Of a stretch of DNA of 64,000 nt, positions 7,486 to 16,916 are shown piece after piece. Where the stretch lies: the NCBI GenBank assembly GCA_017505535.1, contig JAFVPD010000024.1, forward strand, positions 1-64,000, read 5' to 3'. The position numbers were made by a program, and so were the translations under genes. The notes below the pieces were generated by a model, which worked only from the letters and a program-made list of their open reading frames with translations, did not search any database and had not been told where the DNA came from. This stretch comes from Muribaculaceae bacterium. GTDB lineage: Bacteria; Bacteroidota; Bacteroidia; Bacteroidales; Muribaculaceae. Positions within the stretch are counted from its first letter, which is position 1; each line of letters starts with the position of its first letter.

Positions 7486-9720
7486 TTATCTGATGCGATT
7501 GGCGCGCTTCACACCATTGATTTTTTTCACTTTGCTACATAAATCGGCAACTACTTTTTTATCCTCTACTCTCACAACGAGGTCACATTCAAACACTTCA
7601 TTGTGTGCTTCAATATTGAGCCGTCTTATGTCTATGAGCATATTTGTAGAAATCATTTGTATCAACTCTTGAAGAATCCCAAATCGGTCAATGCCCTCAA
7701 TTTGTATTTTTGCCAAGAATTTTCCGGCAGTGGTTTCCCATTTAGTAGCCACAATGTTGGGGCCATAACTTGCTTTATACACTTGTGCTCGAGGACAATC
7801 AAGCGCATGAATGATTACATTGTTTTCATCATCAACAAATCCCAAAACTTCATCTCCGGGAATGGGGCGACAACAATCATCGGTGAGGAAATTTGCGCCA
7901 TTCTCATCATAGCGCAACACATAGGTTTCCTTGCGGTTGACCTTTGGCTTGGGCTTTGATTCGGTAGATTCGGCTTTTTCGTCCTTATCCTTCCCTCCTC
8001 CGATGTGGAAAATCTTTGATAGAATTGAAGGCGTTGATTTTTTGAAACTCTTAATGAGATTCTCATCGAGTGACACCTCATTATTGCCCAACTGCAAATA
8101 TAGCTCATCACGATTGGCCAAATGCAACATGCCTAAAACTTTTGTTGCCACTTCATTATTGTCGGGAACTCCATGCTGTTTCAAAAAGGCTTCATATATA
8201 GCCTTTCCCTCTTCAATCTTTGGCTGTTGAATCTTGCGCAAGGCCGAGCGCAAACGTGTTTTAGCCTTTGCCGTTGCAAGAAAATTCATCCACTCCGACT
8301 GTGGTTGTTGCGATTGTGACGTGAGTACCTCTACTTGGTCGCCACTCTTGAGTTTTTGAGACAGTGGCACAAGTTTGTGATTGACCTTACCTGCGATACA
8401 ATGCAAACCCATCTGAGAGTGCAACTCAAATGCCACATCAAGCACCGTTGCTCCCGAGGGCAACGTCAATAACTCACCTTTAGGAGTAAAAACGATGATT
8501 TCGGTAGAAAAAAGATTTAGCTTTAGAGTATCAAGGAAGTCTATTGCATTGGGATTGGGTTCATCAAGAATGTCACGTATGGTTTCGAGCCACACATTAA
8601 GTTCCGACTCTTCATCGCCCTCTCCTATCTTATATTTCCAGTGAGCCGCAAATCCTTTTTCAGCTATATCGTCCATGCGTCGGCTGCGTATTTGCACCTC
8701 AATCCAATTTCCATCGGGACCCATAACTGTCAAATGTAACGCCTGATAGCCATTTGCTTTGGGGATAGAAACCCAGTCACGAGTACGGTCGGGGTGCAAG
8801 CGATATAAATCGGTTATTGCCGAATAAATGTTCCAACAAATGGCTTTTTCCTTTGCCGGATCTTCACATTCAAAGATGATGCGCACCGCATATAAATCAT
8901 ACACCTCCTCAAAAGGAATGTGCTTGGCTTCCATCTTGTTCCATATCGAGAACACCGACTTCATGCGTGCCTTGGCCTCATAGTCAAGACCCATTTCATT
9001 CAAGCGATCTTTTATGGGCGCCGAGAAATCGTTATACACCTCCGAGCGACGTGCTTCCGAGGCCTTTATTTGCTGGCTGATGCGTTCATAGGCGGCAGGG
9101 TGCTCATATTTGAAACTGAGATCTTCAAGTTCGGTTTTAATGGCAAACAAGCCTAAGCGATGGGCCAACGGGGCATAGATATACAACGTTTCACCCGCAA
9201 TTTTATACTGCTTGTTGGGAGCCATCGACCCAAGTGTGCGCATATTGTGAAGACGGTCGGCCATCTTAATCAACACAACTCTGATGTCCTCCGACATGGT
9301 AAGCAACAATTTGCGGAAATTTTCGGCCTGAGCCGAAGCTTTATCGCCAAATATTCCGCCCGAAATTTTGGTCAAGCCGGCCACTATTTGCGCAATTTTT
9401 TTCCCGAAATGTTGCTCTATATCTTCAACGGTGTAATCAGTATCCTCAACAACATCGTGAAGCAATGCAGCACAAATAGACGTTGAGCCAAGACCTATTT
9501 CTTGACTCGCTATCTTAGCAACTGCAATAGGGTGTAAAATATATGGTTCACCTGAACGGCGTTTGACGCCTTTATGAGCTTCCTTTGCAAATCGGTAGGC
9601 GCGCTCTATGATTTCAACCTTCTTGCGATGATTGCTATTGAGATATCCGTTGAGCACATCTTGAAATGCATCATCAATCATGCGCTCTTCCTCTTCGGGG
9701 GTGTATTTTCGTTGCTCCAT
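7486..9720 (-). CDS. relA/spoT: Bifunctional (p)ppGpp synthetase/hydrolase
   Basis: A 744-residue long RelA/SpoT homolog. The hydrolase HD domain has HPIAVAKI and the catalytic ALLHDVVEDTDYT near residues 86-98. The synthetase domain shows RMKSVFSIWNKM, YDLYAVRII and the substrate loop NGYQALHLTV with EVQIRSRRMDDIAEKG. A TGS domain (VFTPKGELLTLPSGATV, about 410-470) and a C-terminal ACT domain (from about 670) follow. Both active sites keep their key residues, so it should make and degrade (p)ppGpp. The two ATG-proximal lysine/arginine-poor residues around 1-40 and overall length are typical of the family. A TAAATTTG box at 9774-9767 on the minus strand could be the -7 element, though its spacing to a -33 site is poor. 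Confidence 0.93.
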   Translation of the reverse strand: MEQRKYTPEEEERMIDDAFQDVLNGYLNSNHRKKVEIIERAYRFAKEAHKGVKRRSGEPYILHPIAVAKIASQEIGLGSTSICAALLHDVVEDTDYTVEDIEQHFGKKIAQIVAGLTKISGGIFGDKASAQAENFRKLLLTMSEDIRVVLIKMADRLHNMRTLGSMAPNKQYKIAGETLYIYAPLAHRLGLFAIKTELEDLSFKYEHPAAYERISQQIKASEARRSEVYNDFSAPIKDRLNEMGLDYEAKARMKSVFSIWNKMEAKHIPFEEVYDLYAVRIIFECEDPAKEKAICWNIYSAITDLYRLHPDRTRDWVSIPKANGYQALHLTVMGPDGNWIEVQIRSRRMDDIAEKGFAAHWKYKIGEGDEESELNVWLETIRDILDEPNPNAIDFLDTLKLNLFSTEIIVFTPKGELLTLPSGATVLDVAFELHSQMGLHCIAGKVNHKLVPLSQKLKSGDQVEVLTSQSQQPQSEWMNFLATAKAKTRLRSALRKIQQPKIEEGKAIYEAFLKQHGVPDNNEVATKVLGMLHLANRDELYLQLGNNEVSLDENLIKSFKKSTPSILSKIFHIGGGKDKDEKAESTESKPKPKVNRKETYVLRYDENGANFLTDDCCRPIPGDEVLGFVDDENNVIIHALDCPRAQVYKASYGPNIVATKWETTAGKFLAKIQIEGIDRFGILQELIQMISTNMLIDIRRLNIEAHNEVFECDLVVRVEDKKVVADLCSKVKKINGVKRANRIR

Positions 9721-9935
9721 AGTGGTCGATTCATTAATGAATTGGTTGTCTTTTTTAATATAATCTCAAATTTAGACACATTAGAAAATACAAACATAAG
9801 AAAAAACCATGAAACAATCGCAAAAAATGTATTACTTTTGTAGAAAATTTTATTGATGCCCATGTAACACCCATGTTTATGTCGGGCTATTGTCAACCTT
9901 AAACACGATTTTGTAGTTATAGATTTTATCCAAAG

Positions 9936-11114
9936 ATGAGTAAATATAATTTTGACCAACTGATTGACCGCGCAGGAAGTCGCTCGGTTAAAATTGATGC
10001 GCTTGAAGAACGATTTGGCCGCACCGATTTAACTTCAATGTGGATTGCCGATATGGACTTTGCTGTGTGCCCCGAAATCATCAATGCATTGAAAGAACGC
10101 ATTGAGCATCCAATTTACGGATATTCTTGTCCCTCACCTCAATATTGGGAATCAATCATTAACTGGTTGGGCTATCGCTACAACTTCAAGGTAGATTTTG
10201 AGGAATTGACCTACATTCCCGGAGTTGTAAAAGGAATTGCCTTAGCTGTTAACTACTTCACACAACGCGGCGATAAAATCATCATTCAACCGCCGGTATA
10301 TCACCCGTTTAAAATGGTTACAGAGGGCAACGGTCGCATCGTGCTCAACAACCCTCTCATCAAAACCGAGGATAGCTATGAGATGGATTTTGAGCATCTT
10401 GAACGCATCATCAAAGAGCACCAACCTCGCATGATGATTCTTTGCAATCCCCACAATCCGGCCGGCATACTTTGGGAAGTTGAGACCCTGCAACGTCTCG
10501 CATCTATCTGTCGCAAAAACAACATATTGGTCATTTCCGATGAAATTCATGGCGACTTAACTCTCTATGGCAAACCTCATCACCCCTTTGCAACTGTTAG
10601 CGATGATGCTCAAGCAATCGCCATCACATTGGGAGCTCCATCTAAAACATTTAATATTCCTGGACTTGTAAGCTCTTGGGTGGTCATAAAAAACCCTGAG
10701 TTAAGAATCCCATTCTATCAATGGCTTGAGTCAAACGAGTTCAATGCCTCTACCTTTGTGGCAACTATTGCTACTGAAGTAGCCTACACTCATGGAGCTC
10801 AATGGCTTACCGAAGCAACAAAATATATAGAAGAAAACATCGCCACAGTTATCGAGTACTGCGACAAGCATTTACCCATGCTCAAACCCATGCGTCCACA
10901 AGCTTCATTCCTCATGTGGCTTGATTGCCGACAATTGGGATTGCCTCAAAACGAGTTAGTTGACCTTTTTGTCAACAAAGCCCGCTTAGCTCTAAACGAT
11001 GGAACAATGTTTGGCGACGAAGGAGAGGGATTCATGCGATTGAATGTTGCGTGTCCACGCTCTGTTCTCATCAAAGCTCTTGAACAACTTGCCAACGCCA
11101 TCGATTGCCAATAA
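9936..11114 (+). CDS. patB: PatB/MalY-type C-S lyase (putative cystathionine beta-lyase)
   Basis: A 392-residue fold-type I PLP enzyme of the MalY/PatB group. The signature IADMDFAVCPEI near residue 37 is diagnostic, followed by YGYSCP, CNPHNPAG (about 168-175), SDEIHGDL and the cofactor lysine in GAPSKTFNIPG near residue 236. The group cleaves cystathionine or cysteine conjugates to a thiol, pyruvate and ammonia. A TACTTTTG box at 9833-9840 may be its promoter; the gene is divergent from relA/spoT. The aroA ATG follows 14 bases after its stop, so both are likely on one transcript. Confidence 0.88.
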   Translation: MSKYNFDQLIDRAGSRSVKIDALEERFGRTDLTSMWIADMDFAVCPEIINALKERIEHPIYGYSCPSPQYWESIINWLGYRYNFKVDFEELTYIPGVVKGIALAVNYFTQRGDKIIIQPPVYHPFKMVTEGNGRIVLNNPLIKTEDSYEMDFEHLERIIKEHQPRMMILCNPHNPAGILWEVETLQRLASICRKNNILVISDEIHGDLTLYGKPHHPFATVSDDAQAIAITLGAPSKTFNIPGLVSSWVVIKNPELRIPFYQWLESNEFNASTFVATIATEVAYTHGAQWLTEATKYIEENIATVIEYCDKHLPMLKPMRPQASFLMWLDCRQLGLPQNELVDLFVNKARLALNDGTMFGDEGEGFMRLNVACPRSVLIKALEQLANAIDCQ

Positions 11115-11128
11115 ATTTCAGCCCAATC

Positions 11129-12391
11129 ATGAACCTACGCATATTTCCCCCTGAAGAGATGCTTGACGCAAATGTGAAGCTCCCTCTTTCCAAAAGCATC
11201 AGCAACAGAGCTCTTATAATCAATGCTCTATCAGGCCGATCCCAAAGCATCGGCCCTGTTGCAAAATGCGATGATACCGACGTAATGGTTACAGCACTCA
11301 CATCTGATTCCGACTGTGTTAACATTGGAGCCGCCGGGACTGCAATGAGATTTCTCACGGCATTCTTTGCCTCACAAGAACACCGCACAGTAACCATTGA
11401 CGGCACCGAGCGCATGCGACATCGACCGATAAAAGCATTGGTTGACGCACTACGTAATTGTGGCGCCGACATAGAATATGCCAATGAGGAAGGGTTCCCT
11501 CCTCTTCACATTAACGGACGTCGTTTACAGGGTGGAAAAATTTCACTATCGGCATCTATCAGTTCTCAATACATTTCGGCCATTCTCATGATTGCCCCTA
11601 TGATGGAACAAGGTATCGAACTCACTCTTGAAGGAGATATCATTTCACGACCTTATATTGAAATGACTCTATCGCTCATGAAACAATGGGGCGTAGAGAG
11701 CACTTTCAGCAACAACGTGATTACGATAAAGCCTCAACGATACAATGCCATCGACTTCACAGTAGAGGCCGATTGGAGTGCGGCATCTTATTGGTATGAA
11801 ATCGCCGCATTGTCATCGGGATTTGTTTCATTGAATGGACTATATAATAATAGCGACCAAGGCGATAGCAATATCGCGACCTTCATGGAATGCCTCGGAG
11901 TTATAACCGAGTTTGAAGATGACGTTGTAAACCTCCAACCATCGCCCGAGATATCACCTCGTCTCAACCTTGACCTCAGCGACCAACCCGACTTGGCTCA
12001 AACCATCGTTGTGACAAGTTGCATGCTCGGCATTCCGTTCCATCTCACCGGTCTGTCAACATTAAAAATCAAAGAAACCGACCGACTCGAAGCCTTGCGC
12101 ACCGAAATGCGAAAAATGGGATTTGTTCTTGAGATAGAGCGTGACAGCCAATTAATCTGGGAAGGGGTGAGAGTTCCCATCTCTCAAATGCCTGTTTTTG
12201 AAACCTACGAAGACCATCGCATGGCCATGGCTTTGGCTCCGATTGCATTGATGCTCCCCGGCATCGTGATTAACAATGCCGAAGTTGTATCCAAGTCCTA
12301 CCCTGAATATTGGCAACATTTACAAGAGGCCGGATTCAGATTTGCCGACGCCGATGCTCCCATAACCACCGATGAACAGGACCCATCATGA
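11129..12391 (+). CDS. aroA: 3-phosphoshikimate 1-carboxyvinyltransferase (EPSP synthase)
   Basis: A 420-residue enzyme of the shikimate pathway that joins phosphoenolpyruvate to shikimate-3-phosphate. The N-terminal LPLSKSISNRALI, the glyphosate-loop region NIGAAGTAMRFLTAF, and the C-terminal KIKETDRLEAL and YEDHRMAMALAP (catalytic Asp-Glu-His-Arg cluster) are all present. A longer frame from a TTG at 11105 exists, but that codon overlaps the patB end, so the ATG at 11129 is preferred. Its end overlaps the next gene by four bases (ATGA), a sign of coupled translation. Confidence 0.93.
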   Translation: MNLRIFPPEEMLDANVKLPLSKSISNRALIINALSGRSQSIGPVAKCDDTDVMVTALTSDSDCVNIGAAGTAMRFLTAFFASQEHRTVTIDGTERMRHRPIKALVDALRNCGADIEYANEEGFPPLHINGRRLQGGKISLSASISSQYISAILMIAPMMEQGIELTLEGDIISRPYIEMTLSLMKQWGVESTFSNNVITIKPQRYNAIDFTVEADWSAASYWYEIAALSSGFVSLNGLYNNSDQGDSNIATFMECLGVITEFEDDVVNLQPSPEISPRLNLDLSDQPDLAQTIVVTSCMLGIPFHLTGLSTLKIKETDRLEALRTEMRKMGFVLEIERDSQLIWEGVRVPISQMPVFETYEDHRMAMALAPIALMLPGIVINNAEVVSKSYPEYWQHLQEAGFRFADADAPITTDEQDPS

Positions 12392-12816
12392 CCGCAGCCA
12401 TCATAATTCTTAATGCGCTCATTATTGTTGGAGCTATTCTTTACTTGTTGCACTTGCGGGAGCAACGACAAAATCCTTCGCAATCAAACGAAGAAGACCA
12501 ACCCGCCGAAGCAACTGAGCAAGAATGTTGCGGAATGCACATTACATGCGAAAAAGATTCATTACTCGCATCGCTCAGCGATGAAATAATATACTACGAT
12601 GATGAGGAACTCGATCGTTTTGCCGGACGAGGTGAAGACCAATATTCCGACAAAGAGATTGAAGAATTTCGCGACGTGCTACTCACTCTGCTGCCCCATG
12701 ATATCGCCGGCTGGGGACGTAGCATTCAATTGCGAGGCATCACTCTCCCATCGGTCGTCAGAGACGAACTTCTAATGATTGTTGCTGAAGCTCGCCGCCA
12801 AGCATCTAACAACTAA
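12388..12816 (+). CDS. Small single-pass membrane protein, function unknown
   Basis: A 142-residue protein with one N-terminal transmembrane segment (about 4-22), a polar, glutamate-rich linker, a cysteine cluster (ECCGMHITCEKD) and a charged domain with YYDDEELDRFAGR and LLPHDIAGWGRSI. I recall similar Bacteroidales proteins carrying the database name phospholipase, but no lipase motif is visible and I would not transfer that name. It is translationally coupled to aroA (four-base overlap) and followed nine bases later by a metal permease. The four cysteines could bind a metal, which would fit the neighbour, but that is a guess. Confidence 0.75.
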   Translation: MTAAIIILNALIIVGAILYLLHLREQRQNPSQSNEEDQPAEATEQECCGMHITCEKDSLLASLSDEIIYYDDEELDRFAGRGEDQYSDKEIEEFRDVLLTLLPHDIAGWGRSIQLRGITLPSVVRDELLMIVAEARRQASNN

Positions 12817-12824
12817 TCGGTAAT

Positions 12825-13649
12825 TTGCTCATGTCATATATTTTTGAATACACATTTTTCCAAAACGCAATCATCGGAATTATAATCATCAGCATTGCAG
12901 CTGCAATGATTGGTACTTATATTATCACCCGACGACTTGTGGCAATCACCGGAGGTATCACCCATGCTTGCTTTGGTGGACTCGGACTGGGATATTTTCT
13001 CGGAGTCAATCCTGTGGTGATGGCTTCAATCTTCGCAATAGCATCATCGGTGGGTGTCGAATGGCTTTCGACTCATCATCGTATCAGAGAAGACTCGGCA
13101 ATCGCAGTCGTGTGGTCATTGGGTATGGCAATAGGTGTGTTATTTGTATTTCTGACACCGGGCTATGTCCCCGAGTTAAATACATTCCTGTTTGGCAACA
13201 TTCTCACAATTACAACCGGCGACCTTTGGGCATTTGCGATATATACCATTGTGCTCATTGCGTTTTTCGCATTGTTTTATCGCAAAATAGTGGCTTGTGC
13301 TTTCGACCGAGACTTTGCCCGCGTGATAGGGCTTCCGGTCCGATTCATCAACTACGCAATGACTGTTTTGATTGCCGTGGGCATAGTGCTCACAATAAGA
13401 CTCGTCGGACTCATGTTGCTCATGTCAATGTTCTCTCTGCCTCAAATGATAGCCGAAATCTACTGCCATCGATTCAAGTCAATGATGTTTGCTTCGATTG
13501 GAATATCTCTGGTATGTAGCACAACCGGTTTGCTCCTTACCACCGTCATTGATGTCCCATGCTCGGCTATTATCGTGCTCATCATGGTGGGAACTTATTT
13601 ATTTGCACGACTTGGGAAAGTTATATCACAACGCCTGACCATGCAATAA
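12825..13649 (+). CDS. Zinc/manganese ABC transporter permease (ZnuB/MntB family)
   Basis: A 274-residue integral membrane protein with eight or nine predicted membrane spans and the ABC-3 family landmarks: ITRRLVAITGGITHACFGGLGLGY near residues 37-60 and RLVGLMLLMSMFSLPQMIA near 190-210, which contacts the ATPase. The family imports zinc or manganese. The ATP-binding and substrate-binding partners are not in this window, so this is an orphan permease that must pair with subunits encoded elsewhere. It sits in a tight run with aroA and the preceding small membrane protein. Confidence 0.85.
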   Translation: MLMSYIFEYTFFQNAIIGIIIISIAAAMIGTYIITRRLVAITGGITHACFGGLGLGYFLGVNPVVMASIFAIASSVGVEWLSTHHRIREDSAIAVVWSLGMAIGVLFVFLTPGYVPELNTFLFGNILTITTGDLWAFAIYTIVLIAFFALFYRKIVACAFDRDFARVIGLPVRFINYAMTVLIAVGIVLTIRLVGLMLLMSMFSLPQMIAEIYCHRFKSMMFASIGISLVCSTTGLLLTTVIDVPCSAIIVLIMVGTYLFARLGKVISQRLTMQ

Positions 13650-13696
13650 AGAGCCTCCAAAAACGTTATATTTAGATAAATAGCATATCCCCAATT

Positions 13697-16600
13697 TTGA
13701 GAAACTTTGTCAACATAGCCCTAATTGTAATCTCGGTGCTCGCATTTTCTTCGTGTAGCACCAAGAAAAACACGGCCGCATCTCGTTTCTACCAAGCTTT
13801 CACAACTCGCTACAACGTATATTTCAATGGCGACGAGCACTACAAAGAAACCATTAAGGCCATGGAAAAGAACTATGAAGATGATTATAGCTCAATGGTG
13901 TATGTGCATCCGGCCGAAGCCTACAATCACCCCAAAGCTCCACAACCTCAGGGCAACTTTGACCGTTCAATCGAAAAGGCCCAAAAAGCCATTCAACTTC
14001 ACTCGATAAAAAAACGTCCTAAAAAACAATCGGGAAAATCTCGCGACAAAAAATACCAAGAATGGATGAAACGTGAAGAGTATAATCCATTCCTGCACAA
14101 TGCCTGGCTCATGATGGGCCGCAGCCAATATTTAAATGGCGATTTTCTCGGAGCGGCATCAACATTCTACTACATCTCCAAACATTTCAAATGGTTGCCC
14201 GACGTTGTAACCGAAGCCGAATTGTGGCAAGCACGTAGCTATTGCACCCTCGGGTGGCAATTTGAGGCCGAAAACATCTTGGTGCGCACTAAGCCCGATG
14301 TGCTGACCAACAACACGCTAAAAGGTCTTTATAATCTCGTATATTCCGACTACTATATCAAAGGAAACAACTACGAAAAAGCTATTCCTCACCTCATAGA
14401 GTCGATTAAATATGCCAAAGGATCGCAAAAAACACGTCTGCGCTTCTTGCTGGGACAAGTATATGCCCTCACAGGCAAAAAAGAGGAAGCCTACAATGCA
14501 TTCAAAGAAGCCGGCAGCTCGGCAAGTGCTCCTTATCGCACAAAGTTCAATGCACGCATAAAACAAAGTGAGGTGTATAATGGCGCCGACATCGAGAAAG
14601 AAGTAAAGGCATTGCGTCGCATGACTCGATATGACCGCAACAAGGAATATCTCGACCAAATTTACTACGCAATAGGTAATCTATACCTCTCTCGCCAAGA
14701 CACTCTCAATGCCATCGAAAACTATAAATTGGCAGCCGAAAAGAGTACTCGCAACGGCATAGACAAAGCGATAAACCAAATTACTCTGGGAAATCTCTAT
14801 TTCCTTCAGCACAAATATGATTTGGCTCAACCATGCTACTCCGAAGCTGTTCCTCAACTACCGGAGACTTATCCCAACTACTCACTACTCAAAAAACGCA
14901 GCGATGTGCTTGATGAGCTGGCAGTGTATTCTCAAAACGTGACTCTGCAAGACTCGTTATTGCGACTATCTCAAAAATCGCCCGAAGAACAAAAAGCAAT
15001 CATCGACGAGATCATACGGGAGTTGAAAAAGAAAGAAAAAGAGGAAGAAGAAAATGCCAAACGTGAAGCATATCTTGCCGACCAAGCGGCTCAAGGCACA
15101 GGATTGACAAACAATAATGCCCCGAAAACATTCACGCTTAACACCGACGACTCTTGGTATTTCTACAATACAGCAACAAAAAATGCCGGTAAAACCGAGT
15201 TCCAAAAACGATGGGGCAGTCGCAAACTTGAAGACGACTGGCGACGTCGCAACAAGTCATCGTTTGACATGTCGGAATTTGAAAGCGACAATGAAGACGA
15301 GGACTCTGAAATGCCCGATTCAACCATGCTCAACGAAAACGGTGAGCCTAAATCAGAAAAAGAACTGAACGAGGAGCGTGAACGCCAAAAACGGGAAGAA
15401 GACCCTCACTATCCCGAATATTATCTGAAACAGATACCAAAAACCGATGAGGAAAAACAAATTGCCCACGAAGTAATCCAGGAAGGATTGTTCAACATGG
15501 GGGTTATCCTCAAAGATAAACTTGAGGACTTCAATGCTGCAGCCTCGGAATTTGACCGACTACTTGTCTCCTATCCCGACAATATCTATCGTCTTGACGT
15601 TTACTACAACCTCTACCTCATGTTTATGCGACAAGGCAAAACCGCTTTGGCTGAGCGATATCGCATGATGATTGTTCAAGAATTCCCCGAGTCGGGATAT
15701 GGTGTAGCCATGCGTGACCGCAACTATTTTGACAATCTCAAAGAGATGAACAATCGCCAAGAATCACTATATGCCGATGCCTATGAAGCATACCTCAACA
15801 ACGACAATGCCTCGGTACATGAAGCCTACGAGAAGATGATGCGAGACTTCCCTCTCAGCAAAATCATGCCTAAATTCATGTTTATACATGCTCTCGCCTA
15901 TGTCACCGAGAAAAATCCCGAAAAATTCAACGCTACTCTCAAAGAGTTACTTGAACGATATCCCGAAACCGACATCACTCCGTTGGCGTCGAGCTACCTC
16001 AAACAAATGGCTCAAGGACGACAACTTGAGAGCGGCGCAACAAACATGCGTGGAATGCTTTGGGACATCAGACTCTCCAACGACTCTACATCAAACGGAG
16101 GCAATGACACTCCCGCTGAATTCAGTTTGGAGACCAACGAACCTCAGTTGCTTGTTCTCACATATCCCACCGACACAGTTTCGGCCAATATGCTTTTGTA
16201 TCAAGTGGCTCGTCACAATTTCACGTCATTTGTTGTAAAAGACTTTGACCTGGAACAAATGAACTTTGGTCAACTCGGATTGTTATTGATTAAAGGGTTT
16301 GAAAACATTGATGAACTCGCCCACTATCGCAAAGTCATGGCTGCCAGCACTCAATTAAATCTACCACCTCAGGTGCGTCCAATCATTATTAGTGTAAGCA
16401 ACTTTGACATTTTGCTCAAACAAGGTCGCTCGTTTGAAGAATATATCTCGTTTATGAACGAGCGCTCTATTCAAGTTACCGAAGAGCGGGTTATTCCTCA
16501 AGCACAATCATCGACTCCCGAAGAAGAAACCTCTGATGAAAATCAAGAACCAGAAACGGAAAATGTTCCTGTCGAAAATGTCGAGAATGTTGATGTTCCC

Positions 16601-16900
16601 ACCGAACAAGAAACTCAGCCTACCGTTGAGAACAGCGATTCTACCATTATAGCTCCATCGGAGCCAAACATTCCCACAAAACAATTGCCCGACAGCACCG
16701 AGGTTAAGCCCAATGTTCAATCTCAAGAAAAGGACATTAAGCCAACCCCTGCACCTAAAGCAACTCAAAAAACTGAAGAGAACAAAACTCAAAATACCCA
16801 ACCGACAAAACCGTCAACAAAACCCAACAAAAAGCCGATCACTCTGCCTCAATTCCCTGCCGGATCAGAGGGCGATGATCCGTTATTAGACACTCCTTAA
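13697..16900 (+). CDS. porW: PorW/SprE-like TPR lipoprotein (type IX secretion-associated)
   Basis: A 1067-residue lipoprotein with lipidation at Cys20 (FSSC) followed by STKKNTAASRFYQAFTTRYN, the characteristic opening of PorW/SprE. TPR helices cover about 120-400 and 590-790, separated by a charged, disordered segment (about 440-590). The C-terminal 150 residues are a Pro/Thr/Glu/Gln-rich tail. In gliding and type IX-secreting relatives the protein links the PorKN ring to the translocon. The start codon is TTG: the next in-frame ATG lies beyond the lipobox. The porX-like gene follows after 16 bases. No other type IX gene is in the window. Confidence 0.82.
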   Translation: MRNFVNIALIVISVLAFSSCSTKKNTAASRFYQAFTTRYNVYFNGDEHYKETIKAMEKNYEDDYSSMVYVHPAEAYNHPKAPQPQGNFDRSIEKAQKAIQLHSIKKRPKKQSGKSRDKKYQEWMKREEYNPFLHNAWLMMGRSQYLNGDFLGAASTFYYISKHFKWLPDVVTEAELWQARSYCTLGWQFEAENILVRTKPDVLTNNTLKGLYNLVYSDYYIKGNNYEKAIPHLIESIKYAKGSQKTRLRFLLGQVYALTGKKEEAYNAFKEAGSSASAPYRTKFNARIKQSEVYNGADIEKEVKALRRMTRYDRNKEYLDQIYYAIGNLYLSRQDTLNAIENYKLAAEKSTRNGIDKAINQITLGNLYFLQHKYDLAQPCYSEAVPQLPETYPNYSLLKKRSDVLDELAVYSQNVTLQDSLLRLSQKSPEEQKAIIDEIIRELKKKEKEEEENAKREAYLADQAAQGTGLTNNNAPKTFTLNTDDSWYFYNTATKNAGKTEFQKRWGSRKLEDDWRRRNKSSFDMSEFESDNEDEDSEMPDSTMLNENGEPKSEKELNEERERQKREEDPHYPEYYLKQIPKTDEEKQIAHEVIQEGLFNMGVILKDKLEDFNAAASEFDRLLVSYPDNIYRLDVYYNLYLMFMRQGKTALAERYRMMIVQEFPESGYGVAMRDRNYFDNLKEMNNRQESLYADAYEAYLNNDNASVHEAYEKMMRDFPLSKIMPKFMFIHALAYVTEKNPEKFNATLKELLERYPETDITPLASSYLKQMAQGRQLESGATNMRGMLWDIRLSNDSTSNGGNDTPAEFSLETNEPQLLVLTYPTDTVSANMLLYQVARHNFTSFVVKDFDLEQMNFGQLGLLLIKGFENIDELAHYRKVMAASTQLNLPPQVRPIIISVSNFDILLKQGRSFEEYISFMNERSIQVTEERVIPQAQSSTPEEETSDENQEPETENVPVENVENVDVPTEQETQPTVENSDSTIIAPSEPNIPTKQLPDSTEVKPNVQSQEKDIKPTPAPKATQKTEENKTQNTQPTKPSTKPNKKPITLPQFPAGSEGDDPLLDTP

Positions 16901-16916
16901 AAATCGACGATCAGCT

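Noticed and set aside
14318-14659. 113-codon minus-strand frame inside porW
   Set aside because: It is the antisense of a clear TPR region with strong coding signal on the plus strand.
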